Below, piece by piece: positions 25,862-34,385 of a stretch of 64,000 nt of DNA; the first letter of the stretch is position 1, and every line of letters begins with the position of its first letter. A model generated the notes under the pieces. The model saw only the letters and a program-made list of their open reading frames with translations, made no database searches and was not told the DNA's origin. The stretch lies in the NCBI GenBank assembly GCA_003149065.1, contig QGFZ01000003.1, positions 310,001 to 374,000 of the forward strand, given 5' to 3'. The DNA comes from Ruminococcaceae bacterium R-25 (GTDB taxonomy: Bacteria > Bacillota > Clostridia > Saccharofermentanales > Saccharofermentanaceae). The position numbers and the translations under genes are program-made.

Positions 25862-26329
25862 TCATTCTTCTGAGATTATATTCAGTTCGTCTTTGAGCCT
25901 TGCGACGATTACTCTGTCTCCGGCGTTATATTCTTTTTTACCGAGTAAAACAGCAACCTTGAGGTCTCCAAGTCCCTTGATTTGGTAATTGCCGTTATCT
26001 GTCTTATTTACGACCTCACCATAATAGAACTCGTAGTCATGGTTCTTGATCGCTTTTGATGTCGCAAAGGCATCGTATATTGCGTAAATAGGAAAGATGA
26101 TGCAGAAGAGCGCGATCGTGCTTATAGCTAAAAGTTTAAGGAAATATACGAGCAGGAACAGGATTACAAGAACTACTGCTGCCACGATAAATGAGATAGG
26201 AATAAGCTTAATTGCCGATGACTTGGCCTTTTTGACGAATTTCTTTTCGAATTCCTCATTTAAAACCGCAGGGATCAGATCTTGATCTGAAGCTGCCTTA
26301 TTTACTTGAAATTTAACGTCAGAAACCAT
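25862..26329 (-). CDS. small membrane protein with two TM helices
   Basis: This 155-residue protein has a basic cytoplasmic N-terminus of about 40 residues, two membrane helices (about 42-64 and 66-88) and a C-terminal domain of about 60 residues with beta-rich repeats ending VGKKEYNAGDRVIVARL-like. That tail resembles NfeD-type or OB-like small domains, but I am not certain. A GGAGGA-type site precedes the ATG. It is monocistronic and convergent with the ior operon. Function unknown. Confidence 0.65.
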   Translation of the reverse strand: MVSDVKFQVNKAASDQDLIPAVLNEEFEKKFVKKAKSSAIKLIPISFIVAAVVLVILFLLVYFLKLLAISTIALFCIIFPIYAIYDAFATSKAIKNHDYEFYYGEVVNKTDNGNYQIKGLGDLKVAVLLGKKEYNAGDRVIVARLKDELNIISEE

Positions 26330-26524
26330 ATGTCCTCCATACTTATCGATAAAATGCAGTAGTGATTTAACCTCTAAAGTCAGGTTCTGTCAACATTTTC
26401 GTGAGGCTAAAAACGGTCAGAATTAAAGTTTACGAAAAGTTTAGAACAATTTATCGCGTAACTGTTCTATAGCAGTTAAAATATATATTAAATATTTGAT
26501 AATTAGAGATTGGAGGAATTAGCC

Positions 26525-27916
26525 ATGTCATTTGATGAAATCCTGAAGAAGTATAAGACAAAGACTTGCATTCTTTCCATTGAAAAGATAGATGATACAA
26601 CATATGGCAATATCCGCGTTGTAGCGGGCAATCAGGCTCACTGCGAAGATATCCTCCATATTACCGGCCATCCGTTTGAACCGGGCTGTCCTTATGAGAT
26701 GTGCTTCCCGAAAAACATGAATTTCGAAGATTTCTGTTACCGTGCCGCAATTGGCGGAGAACCGATGCACACTTACGTTAACCTTTATCAGATGGGCTTA
26801 TGGCTCAACATGTTTATGCTCCCCTGGGAGTCTGAAGAAGAGAATAAAGGTTACTGTATATATTCATATGAGGTAACACCTCAGGCGAACATAGAGAATA
26901 TGTCCGATGTGTCTGTCGAGGCCTCTTCGAAGGTTCTGCAGACCTGCATCAAACTCCGCGGATCTACGGATTTTGAAAAGACAATGGACGAGATTATCGG
27001 CGATATCCGTGTTATCTGCGGAGCTGATAAGTGCTGTGTCCTTATCCTTGACCATGAAGCTAAGCAGTGTCATATAGCTGCAGAATCCCGCGTTTCCGAT
27101 GAGATCCAGCCTCTGGCAGGACACATTGGCGATTCTTTCTATAACATAGCGTTGAATTGGGAAAACACTTTGCAGGGCAGCACCTGCATTATCATCAAAG
27201 ATGAAAAAGATATGCAGGCGATAAGCCAGGTTGACCCGGTATGGTGCGAAACGCTTAAATCTTCAAACATTAAGAGCCTTGTGCTCATTCCGCTGAAGCG
27301 CGGAGAAACGATATTAGGTTATATCTGGGCTGAGAATTTCAACACTGATGATACTGTTAAGATCAAAGAAACACTTGAGCTGACTGCATTCTTCGTTGGA
27401 TCGGAGCTCTCGAACTATCAGCTGATGGAGAGGCTCAAAGTTATGAGCTCCATAGATATGCTGACAGGTATAAACAACCGTAATCTCATGAATAACCGCG
27501 TCGACCGCGTCGTCGCAGGCAAAGATAAGCTCGATGAACCATATTCGGTCATATTTGCCGATCTCAACGGCCTCAAGCGTGTCAATGATACTCAGGGTCA
27601 CCAGGCAGGTGACGACATGATAAGAGATGCGGCATCGATCCTTGCACAGGTTTTCTACGATGGCGAAGTCTATCGTGCCGGCGGTGACGAGTTCATGGTC
27701 CTGGCCTGCAAGATGGACAAAGCAACTGTAGAAAATCGCGTAGCCGAACTGAGAAAGAAGGCTGACGCTACAAAGAACGTCAGATTTGCGGTAGGCATTT
27801 CCGCGAGCGAAGATGAGCCTGACATTTTAAAAGCCATGCGCTTAGCCGATAAGTACATGTATGAGGATAAGCACCGTTACTACACGGAGCATCCGGAGCT
27901 GATTTACAGGCAATAA
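26525..27916 (+). CDS. GAF-GGDEF diguanylate cyclase
   Basis: From ATG 26525 (GGAGG eight bases upstream; an in-frame TTG overlaps that site and is rejected) this is a 463-residue soluble protein. An N-terminal PAS-like region (about 1-120), a GAF-like domain (about 140-300) and a GGDEF domain (about 310-455) can be seen. DMLTGINNRN opens the GGDEF domain and the catalytic loop is intact (YRAGGDEFMVL), so it should make c-di-GMP from two GTP. An inhibitory RxxD site is not evident. Together with the EAL protein at 2157 it shows c-di-GMP signalling in this organism. Confidence 0.92.
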   Translation: MSFDEILKKYKTKTCILSIEKIDDTTYGNIRVVAGNQAHCEDILHITGHPFEPGCPYEMCFPKNMNFEDFCYRAAIGGEPMHTYVNLYQMGLWLNMFMLPWESEEENKGYCIYSYEVTPQANIENMSDVSVEASSKVLQTCIKLRGSTDFEKTMDEIIGDIRVICGADKCCVLILDHEAKQCHIAAESRVSDEIQPLAGHIGDSFYNIALNWENTLQGSTCIIIKDEKDMQAISQVDPVWCETLKSSNIKSLVLIPLKRGETILGYIWAENFNTDDTVKIKETLELTAFFVGSELSNYQLMERLKVMSSIDMLTGINNRNLMNNRVDRVVAGKDKLDEPYSVIFADLNGLKRVNDTQGHQAGDDMIRDAASILAQVFYDGEVYRAGGDEFMVLACKMDKATVENRVAELRKKADATKNVRFAVGISASEDEPDILKAMRLADKYMYEDKHRYYTEHPELIYRQ

Positions 27917-28033
27917 TTTATTCTGTACATGTCCGATTTGTTATAATGGATCTATCTGAGTCATTCTCAGGTGGTTGTTTGGAATAAGGCTTTATATAGC
28001 CTCATGAAGATGCTTGGGGATAGGGATTAAGAA

Positions 28034-28924
28034 ATGAGCAGCATCAAGAAACATCAGTGTCCATCTTGCGGCGGCAGTCTGATCATCGACAGGGATAAGC
28101 AGAGGTACCATTGTACTTTCTGCGGTTCTTCTTATGACTATGAATATTTCAGGGAAGAACAGATGCATGAGATGGGTGAAAAATACCTGGAGCGGAAAGA
28201 ATTCGGAGCTGCTGCCGATGCATACAAATTCGTTCTCACGAAGAACCCGCATGATTTCACAGCCCTCAGAGGCTTGATGCTTGCCGCAGGTCATTTTAAG
28301 GATATAAAGGACATAATTAATTACAATTGCAGCCACGGCTTCTCCTATGATGCCGGACTTGCCGGTGAAGCTGTTGAAGGCGCATCGGAAGAGGATAAAG
28401 AGTACTTCAAGCAGCTTAGGAACATCTATTCTGACATGAAGGCTCTTGCTGACCGAAATAAAGATATCGAATCTTTATGCAGTGACAGAAGACGCCTTGG
28501 AGAAGAGATCAGGGCCTTGGAAAAAGAAAGTGCCGCTTGTAATATCATCGACAAGTACGGAATGGCCCATTATCCTAAAACAACATTCATCAATAACTGG
28601 ATCAGTTCTGCCATTTTTTCACTGATGCTGTCGCCTGTGCTGATTTGTGCTTTTGCAATGCCGGAATATTTCTGGGTGGCATTTATCTATTTCGCTCTTA
28701 TTCTTCCGCTTCCGATTCAAAATATGGTATCTGTCTATCCGAAAGTAAAAAGGAAAAAAGAACTGGATAAAGCCATAGAAGAGCTTACTGCTGAATCTGA
28801 CAAGATCAGTGTGAGCATAAGAGTGCTCTATGAAGATGTGGATAAACTCACGGAAAGCATAAGGGCCTCAAGCTTCGATATAGTCAGGAATGACCGCAAG
28901 ATAATGGCGAGTTTTAAGGAGTGA
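28034..28924 (+). CDS. zinc-ribbon/TPR/coiled-coil membrane protein, paralogue 1
   Basis: This 296-residue protein begins with a four-Cys zinc ribbon (CPSCGG, then CTFCGSSYDYEYF). A helical TPR-like segment follows (about 45-100), then a coiled coil, two membrane helices (about 190-235) and a final coiled coil. There is no catalytic motif. It is the first of three paralogues (28034, 30016, 30925); the ribbon and the following YDYEYF segment are the most conserved part. TATAAT near 27950 may start the transcript. Function unknown; a membrane-linked scaffold is a guess. Confidence 0.8.
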   Translation: MSSIKKHQCPSCGGSLIIDRDKQRYHCTFCGSSYDYEYFREEQMHEMGEKYLERKEFGAAADAYKFVLTKNPHDFTALRGLMLAAGHFKDIKDIINYNCSHGFSYDAGLAGEAVEGASEEDKEYFKQLRNIYSDMKALADRNKDIESLCSDRRRLGEEIRALEKESAACNIIDKYGMAHYPKTTFINNWISSAIFSLMLSPVLICAFAMPEYFWVAFIYFALILPLPIQNMVSVYPKVKRKKELDKAIEELTAESDKISVSIRVLYEDVDKLTESIRASSFDIVRNDRKIMASFKE

Positions 28925-28929
28925 CCTGT

Positions 28930-29403
28930 ATGACTCATGATGAAATAATTAACCTTATTGACCGTTCACTATTTGCTGAGATCGGCTATACGGATGAAGA
29001 AGGAAGACAGAATATCAGAAAGACATTCTGTGTATGGCACAAAGGTTTCGGCGGCCATCTGATATCCACAAATACAAGTTCTTCTCACGTTAAGACTCTG
29101 ATGAAGAATGACAATGTGTGCATTTATTTTTCTGATGACAATACATTCGAAGGTGTCTGCTTATTTGGAAAAGCAGTCATTCATTTTGACAGGGAATATA
29201 AGGAGCTCCTTTGGAATGAAGGCGATGAGAAATACTATCCGAAGGGAATAGATGACGAGGATTATTGCATATTAGAGATTGTCGCAGAAACCGGCAGGTA
29301 TTACCGTTATGATGGCAAAGGCGATCTGACTAAAGAAGATATAAAAGCTTTCGATGCAGGGAAAACATACGAAAACGGATATTCCAAAGTCCATACGAAT
29401 TGA
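28930..29403 (+). CDS. pyridoxamine 5'-phosphate oxidase-like FMN-binding split-barrel protein
   Basis: From ATG 28930 (AAGGAG inside the end of the upstream gene) this is a 157-residue protein. Its LISTNTSSSHVKTLMKNDNVCIYF segment is the typical beta-barrel of PNPOx-like flavoproteins. Such proteins bind FMN or F420 and reduce small molecules. It is followed by a flavin-reductase-like gene, and both lie between paralogues 1 and 2 of the zinc-ribbon family. The substrate is unknown. Confidence 0.82.
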   Translation: MTHDEIINLIDRSLFAEIGYTDEEGRQNIRKTFCVWHKGFGGHLISTNTSSSHVKTLMKNDNVCIYFSDDNTFEGVCLFGKAVIHFDREYKELLWNEGDEKYYPKGIDDEDYCILEIVAETGRYYRYDGKGDLTKEDIKAFDAGKTYENGYSKVHTN

Positions 29404-29418
29404 TAGAGGTAGGAAAGC

Positions 29419-30000
29419 ATGGAAAAGTGCCAGAGGAAATCAGTCGACCCTAAATATTCAATGTGCGTTCAGCCCTCTTTCATCATTGGAACAAATAATG
29501 AAGACGGATCTGATAATTTCGCACCTATCACCTGGGTCAGTGCAACGCAGGGCGAAGCTGACGGATATTACCTTGTCATAAGTATGTTCGGAACAAAAAT
29601 GACCAAGCAGAATGTAATCAGGACAGGCGTACTAAGCGCAAATCTTGTGAGCAGGGACATGCTCCCGCTTATGGATTACTTCGGTTCAAAGCATGCAAAG
29701 GACGGGAAAAAGAACGGTATTTCATACGGTGTCAGCCGTGGGGAAGTCCTTGACGTACCGACACTTGATACGAGCAGATGGGTATATGAATGCGAAGTCG
29801 TAAGAAGCGTTGAAACCGGTGACTCAACCACGTTCTTCTGCCGGATAAGGAACATTCAGATGGATGAAAGGCTTTCTCCGAAAGACATTTTCGACATCGA
29901 TCTGACAGTGCTTGATCCGGTCATTTATTCCGGAAAGTATCACAGTCTTGGTGAGATGCTCGGAGAGATCGGAGATTTTAATAAAACTGACGGAATGTAA
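29419..30000 (+). CDS. flavin reductase-like FMN-binding protein
   Basis: This 193-residue split-barrel protein has SDNFAPITWVSATQ and the LSANLVSRDMLPLMDYFGSKHAKDG segment typical of the flavin reductase-like domain (Flr/flavoredoxin type). It probably binds FMN and transfers electrons from reduced carriers. It begins 15 bases after the PNPOx-like gene and ends 16 bases before zinc-ribbon paralogue 2, so the genes from 28034 to 31842 seem to be one transcript. The redox partner is unknown. Confidence 0.85.
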   Translation: MEKCQRKSVDPKYSMCVQPSFIIGTNNEDGSDNFAPITWVSATQGEADGYYLVISMFGTKMTKQNVIRTGVLSANLVSRDMLPLMDYFGSKHAKDGKKNGISYGVSRGEVLDVPTLDTSRWVYECEVVRSVETGDSTTFFCRIRNIQMDERLSPKDIFDIDLTVLDPVIYSGKYHSLGEMLGEIGDFNKTDGM

Positions 30001-30015
30001 TTCAAGGGATAAGAA

Positions 30016-30921
30016 ATGAACAAGATCAGGAATCGCCAGTGCCCGTCATGCGGCGGCAACCTCAGTGTAGATAACGACAAGCAGATGTACCGTTGTACTT
30101 CCTGCGGTTCTACTTATGATTACGAATATTTCATAGAGGAAAAGATGCATGAGATGGGCGGGACTTATCTTTCAAGAGGTGAGTTTATGGCAGCTGTTGA
30201 TGCATTCAGGCTCATCCTGGAAAAGGACCCTCATGATTTTAACGCTCTCAGAGGATTGATGCTCGCAGCAGCTAAGTTGAAGGACATTGATGAACTTGTC
30301 TCCGAAGACATATCAAATGAAAACTTCTCGTATGATCCCAAACTCGTCAGTGAAGCAACCGAAGGCGCTTTGGAAGAAGACAAGGAATACTTTGCGGAGC
30401 TTAAAAGGCTTTATTCTGACAAGAAGGAACTTTCTGAATATTTAAAAGAGATCGAATTTCTGGCAAAGGAAAAAAGAAAGATCAGTGATGATATCTCGAA
30501 AAACGACCAGCTGCGTGAAGAATGCTATATTAAAAACGCCCGCAGTGGCACGAAGACTTCTCCTAAAACAGCATTCGTTACCGGGTGGGTCTTGGTTGGC
30601 TTTCTTGCTGCTTTTTCGATCTATCTCATTGCATTTCTGATCGATTACGGCATATCTGAAGAAGTTGGTGTTGTAGTCTTTTTGCTGATCTTCTATCTCA
30701 TGACAATGCCGGGTATTGCACTGATAAATTATTGGTCTAACTACCGCAAGATTAAAAGAATGAATGAAATAGACAGGCAAAACAGTGAGCTCTATGTGAG
30801 AGCAAGAGAGACAGGGGAGAAGAGAAGACAGCTCGAAGATGAAGCGGAAAGGCTCTTAAGCAATATCAGGAGTTTTAGCCGGAATTTTGTTGAGAAAGAT
30901 AAGCAGACAGCAGGGGATTAA
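30016..30921 (+). CDS. zinc-ribbon/TPR/coiled-coil membrane protein, paralogue 2
   Basis: This 301-residue protein has the same plan as 28034-28924: zinc ribbon (CPSCGG and CTSCGSTYDYEYF), helical repeats (about 45-100), coiled coil, two membrane helices (about 185-240) and a terminal coiled coil. The N-terminal 60 residues are nearly identical to those of paralogue 3; the membrane part has diverged. It follows the flavin reductase gene closely. Confidence 0.8.
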   Translation: MNKIRNRQCPSCGGNLSVDNDKQMYRCTSCGSTYDYEYFIEEKMHEMGGTYLSRGEFMAAVDAFRLILEKDPHDFNALRGLMLAAAKLKDIDELVSEDISNENFSYDPKLVSEATEGALEEDKEYFAELKRLYSDKKELSEYLKEIEFLAKEKRKISDDISKNDQLREECYIKNARSGTKTSPKTAFVTGWVLVGFLAAFSIYLIAFLIDYGISEEVGVVVFLLIFYLMTMPGIALINYWSNYRKIKRMNEIDRQNSELYVRARETGEKRRQLEDEAERLLSNIRSFSRNFVEKDKQTAGD

Positions 30922-30924
30922 GAT

Positions 30925-31842
30925 ATGAGCAACATCAAGAAGCATCAGTGCCCGTCATGCGGCGGAAACTTAAGTGTAGATAACGACAAGCAGATGTACC
31001 GCTGTACTTTCTGCGGCTCTACTTATGATTACGAATATTTCAGAGAAGAAAAGATGCATGAGCTTGGTGAGACATATCTCTCCAGAGGAGAATTTATGGC
31101 CGCTGCCGATGCATACAAATTCACGCTGAAAAAGAATCCTCATGATTTCTTAGCTCTCAGAGGACTGCTGCTTGCAGCAGCCCATGTGAAGGACATGGAT
31201 GATCTTCTTCAGGGTGATTCGGAAAAAGGTTTTACGTATGATTCAAAATTGGTCAAAGAAGCGATCGAAAACGCTTCTGAAGAAGATAAGGAATACGTTG
31301 AAACACTTGGCAGGATATTTTCGGACAAGAAGAAAGTGTCTGATAATGCCAAAGAGATCAAATCCCTTAAGAAGGAAAAAGAGAAGATCTATACTGACAT
31401 CAAGCACAACGACCTGCTGCGTGAAGATTATTATATCGAAGGCAAGTATGAAGAGAAATATCCTCCCAAGCCTCACTTCGTCACATTATGGACGGTTACC
31501 GGTATCTTTTTGGGTATATTTATCATCGGTATTATTTCTTTAATTGTAGAGGCAGTTTCCGGCGGCGACAGTAAGGGTTTTATCCTCGCAATGGTTATTT
31601 TCAGTGCCATTGTATGTTTAGCAGCCAGCGGATATAACTACGGCGTTGTCTATCCCAAAATCAGGATGATGGACAGGATCGATTCAACTAACGCAGAGCT
31701 TTACAGGCAGACCGGAAGGATCGATGAGAAGATAAAAAACATTGAAAATGAATCAGATAAGCTCTTGGGCAATATCAGGCAAGACGTCTATGAATTTACA
31801 AAAATGGACAGGCTCAAGTGGATAGAAAACGGATATGATTGA
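30925..31842 (+). CDS. zinc-ribbon/TPR/coiled-coil membrane protein, paralogue 3
   Basis: This 305-residue protein starts 3 bases after paralogue 2. The zinc ribbon (CPSCGG and CTFCGSTYDYEYF) and the YLSRGEFMAAADAYKF repeat are almost the same as in paralogue 2. Coiled coil, two membrane helices (about 188-240) and a C-terminal coiled coil follow. Tandem duplication with retained order suggests that the three proteins assemble together or act in parallel. A terminator follows at 31869. Confidence 0.8.
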   Translation: MSNIKKHQCPSCGGNLSVDNDKQMYRCTFCGSTYDYEYFREEKMHELGETYLSRGEFMAAADAYKFTLKKNPHDFLALRGLLLAAAHVKDMDDLLQGDSEKGFTYDSKLVKEAIENASEEDKEYVETLGRIFSDKKKVSDNAKEIKSLKKEKEKIYTDIKHNDLLREDYYIEGKYEEKYPPKPHFVTLWTVTGIFLGIFIIGIISLIVEAVSGGDSKGFILAMVIFSAIVCLAASGYNYGVVYPKIRMMDRIDSTNAELYRQTGRIDEKIKNIENESDKLLGNIRQDVYEFTKMDRLKWIENGYD

Positions 31843-31868
31843 AGGCCTGATAATAAACAAAAAATAAT

Positions 31869-31903
31869 GGGCTCCGGAATTTTTATTCCGAAGCCCTTTT
31901 TAA
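31869..31903 (+). terminator. terminator after the zinc-ribbon gene cluster
   Basis: GGGCTCCGGAAT pairs with ATTCCGAAGCCC (one mismatch), followed by TTTTTAAG. The other strand has a T-rich tail as well, so it may also stop the remnant at 31930. Confidence 0.85.
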
Positions 31904-31929
31904 GTCTTTAAGCCATCTGCTGCGGACGC

Positions 31930-32097
31930 TTAATCGTATGTATCCCTGCCTACAACCGTTCCGTCCGGGTTTACGTCAAAACACCATTTGGAAGGGCTGA
32001 GTTCTTTACCGTTCCAGGTTCTGTTTGCACTGGTGTAGTAAAGCAGTACAGGAGACTTAACATCATGTATGTTGCAGTCAGTAAAATTGGCCGTCTT
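31930..32097 (-). pseudogene. C-terminal fragment of a lost protein, no start codon
   Basis: An open 55-codon frame on the minus strand reads ...SPVLLYYTSANRTWNGKE... and ends GTVVGRDTYD before a stop at 31930-31932. A stop codon (32098-32100) lies just upstream in the same frame, and no ATG, GTG or TTG is present. The composition looks like real protein (a secreted or lipoprotein tail), so I read it as the 3' remnant of a deleted gene. The family is not recognised. Confidence 0.5.
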
Positions 32098-32234
32098 TTA
32101 TAAATATTTTTGACAACCAAAAAGCGCTTTAAGCCTTTATTTGCATAGTTTACAGATTCTTAAATAAGTGTTGATTAATAAGTCTAAATCCCCCTCCTAT
32201 AATAGAATTAATAAGAGCAAAGGGGGTAAAAGTT

Positions 32235-32576
32235 ATGGCATTAACAGACGCTTTAAAAGATAGGATATTGAAGCTGGGATCCAAGCAGAAACTTGATGCC
32301 ATCGTTAAGTATTCAAACCATCCCAATGAAGACATAAGGATAACGGTAGCGATAGCTTTAGGCTTGATACCGACTTACGATTCCGGCGTGGCATTGATAA
32401 CTTTGCTCAGGGATAAATCACCGATGGTAAGAGCGACCGCATGTGAATCAGCAGCTGATATACATGCAAAGGTCTGTGAGGAGTACATAAAGAAACTGGC
32501 TTTCGAAGAAACAGATCTTAATGTAAAGCAGGTAGCAAAAAGAGCATACGATCAGCTCAAAGACAGAGTAGCATAG
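32235..32576 (+). CDS. HEAT-repeat protein
   Basis: This 113-residue all-helical protein has two or three HEAT repeats (YSNHPNEDIRITVAIALGLI and LLRDKSPMVRATACESAADI), with the usual Asp/Arg positions. HEAT repeats mediate protein binding. AGGGGG precedes the ATG. It is a small monocistronic gene with no helpful neighbours. Confidence 0.8.
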   Translation: MALTDALKDRILKLGSKQKLDAIVKYSNHPNEDIRITVAIALGLIPTYDSGVALITLLRDKSPMVRATACESAADIHAKVCEEYIKKLAFEETDLNVKQVAKRAYDQLKDRVA

Positions 32577-32614
32577 GAAAGTGATTTCCTTCAGACATAA
32601 TAGCTCCTTTTTTT

Positions 32615-32642
32615 GCAAGGCCCCTCGTTTGAGGGGCTTTGC
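32615..32642 (+). terminator. strong stem-loop after the HEAT-repeat gene
   Basis: GCAAGGCCCCTC pairs with GAGGGGCTTTGC (one G-U) around GTTT. The T-tail is poor, so termination efficiency is uncertain. Confidence 0.6.
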
Positions 32643-32650
32643 TATTGGAA

Positions 32651-32682
32651 CAAAAAAGGGATGTCCATCAGGACACCCCTTT
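32651..32682 (-). terminator. terminator of the symporter gene
   Basis: On the minus strand AAAGGGGTGTCC pairs with GGACATCCCTTT (one mismatch) around a 4-base loop, followed by a run of T. Confidence 0.8.
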
Positions 32683-32703
32683 GATCTTAAATTACTGATG
32701 TTA

Positions 32704-34275
32704 TCAGGCTTCGTCTGCAGGAGCATTCTCAGGGAGAGAGTATCTTTTTTCGACTGTGACCTTTTCGTCGTAGCAGGAGAAGATGCTGTCAACCTTTTCC
32801 TTAGCGAGCTTAGGTGTGATAAGGCTTACGAGAGGTACGATGATGAGACCTGCAACCATTGTGACCGCACCGGCATTAATAGGAGATGCGATGAACTTTA
32901 AGAACATGTTTGCAACTGTAAAGCCGACACCGAAGATGAAGCAGACCCAAACTGAGAGCTTTGTTGTCTTCTTCCAGTAAAGACCCCAGAGGAAAGGTGC
33001 AAGGAAAGCTCCTGCGAGTGCGCCCCATGAATAACCCATGAGCTGAGCGATGAACGTCGGAGGGTTAAGTGAGAGGAGAACGGAAACGAGGATGAAGAAT
33101 ACGAGGAGAAGACGCATTGTAATGAGCTGTGTCTTTTCTCTCTTCTTCTTGTCGTCGTTCTTCTTGGGCTTGATCTGCTCAATGAGGTCCAATGTAACTG
33201 TCGAGCTCGATGTGAGAACGAGGGAAGACAGTGTGGACATTGAAGCGGAAAGAACAAGAACGATAACTACGCCTACGAGGATCGTAGGGAGGTTGTCGAG
33301 CATTGTAGGGATGATGGAGTCGTACATAACGGAACCGTCATCCTTATAGATTGCAGAGTTGTCTTCGTAAAGTCTTGCGAAACCGCCTAAGAAGTAGCAG
33401 CCGCCTGCAACGATGAATGCGAAGATGGTGGAAATGATAGTTCCTGCCTTAACGGACTTCTCGTCCTTGATAGCATAGAACTTACCGACCATCTGGGGAA
33501 GGCCCCATGTACCGAGTGAAGTAAGAATGATAACACCGAAGAGATTCAAGGGATCAGGTCCGAAGAAGGATGTGAATGCACCCTGCATGCCTGCTGTGAC
33601 GGGAAGGTCGGATTCTGTCTGTGAAAGTGTTGTAAGTGCGGTGAGGAAACCACCGTTGTTTTTAAGAACAGTAGCGATGACAGCAGTGATACCGAAGAGC
33701 ATGATGATGCCCTGAACGAGGTCGTTTACGACAGTTGCCATGTAGCCGCCGAGGATAACATAGACGCATGTAAGAGCTGCCATTACGATGATGCAGATCT
33801 TGTAGTCGATGTTGAAGGCCATATTAAAGAGTCTTGAAAGGCCGTTATAAACTGATGATGTATAAGGAATAAGGAAGATGAAGGAGATAAGTGCAGCAGC
33901 GATTCTGAGTGCCTTGCTGTCAAATCTCTTGCCGAAGAAGTCAGGCATCGTCTTGGAGCTTAAGTGCTTTGTCATGACTCTGGTTCTTCTGCCCAAAACG
34001 ATCCAGGCGAGGAGTGAACCGATGACTGCGTTGCCGATTCCGATCCAGGTTGATGCTACACCGTATTTCCAACCGAACTGTCCTGCATATCCGATGAATA
34101 CTACTGCGGAAAAGTAGGATGTTCCGTAACCGAAAGCCGTGAGCCAGGGGCCTGCATTTCTGCCGCCCAGTACGAAGCCTTCAACGCTGTTTGCCTTTTT
34201 GCGCGTAACAAGACCGATACCGATCATGACAGCGAAAAAGACGACAAGGAAGATGATCTTGATTGCCAAATCCAT
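32704..34275 (-). CDS. sodium:solute symporter (SSS family)
   Basis: From ATG 34275 (GAGGA site upstream) this is a 523-residue protein of about 13 membrane helices. FVLGGRNAGPWLTAFGYGTSYFSAVVFIG at the N-terminus and the long SSS core are typical of the PutP/PanF group, which import proline, pantothenate or other organic solutes with sodium. The sodium-site helix includes VLVLSASMSTLSSLVL. The tail (about 490-523) is charged and cytoplasmic. It is next to the acyl-CoA synthetase gene on the same strand, which would be consistent with uptake of a carboxylate; the substrate cannot be read from sequence. Confidence 0.9.
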   Translation of the reverse strand: MDLAIKIIFLVVFFAVMIGIGLVTRKKANSVEGFVLGGRNAGPWLTAFGYGTSYFSAVVFIGYAGQFGWKYGVASTWIGIGNAVIGSLLAWIVLGRRTRVMTKHLSSKTMPDFFGKRFDSKALRIAAALISFIFLIPYTSSVYNGLSRLFNMAFNIDYKICIIVMAALTCVYVILGGYMATVVNDLVQGIIMLFGITAVIATVLKNNGGFLTALTTLSQTESDLPVTAGMQGAFTSFFGPDPLNLFGVIILTSLGTWGLPQMVGKFYAIKDEKSVKAGTIISTIFAFIVAGGCYFLGGFARLYEDNSAIYKDDGSVMYDSIIPTMLDNLPTILVGVVIVLVLSASMSTLSSLVLTSSSTVTLDLIEQIKPKKNDDKKKREKTQLITMRLLLVFFILVSVLLSLNPPTFIAQLMGYSWGALAGAFLAPFLWGLYWKKTTKLSVWVCFIFGVGFTVANMFLKFIASPINAGAVTMVAGLIIVPLVSLITPKLAKEKVDSIFSCYDEKVTVEKRYSLPENAPADEA

Positions 34276-34339
34276 GTAAATGTCCTCACTTCTTGCTTCA
34301 TTCCCCCTCAGGAACAGAAGCATATTATTTTAATATGTT

Positions 34340-34379
34340 AAAAAAATATCCTTGCGCATGGTATTCCCACACGCAAGGA
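34340..34379 (-). terminator. terminator of the acyl-CoA synthetase gene
   Basis: On the minus strand TCCTTGCG pairs with CGCAAGGA around a long loop and is followed by ATTTTTTT. Confidence 0.8.
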
Positions 34380-34385
34380 CATATT

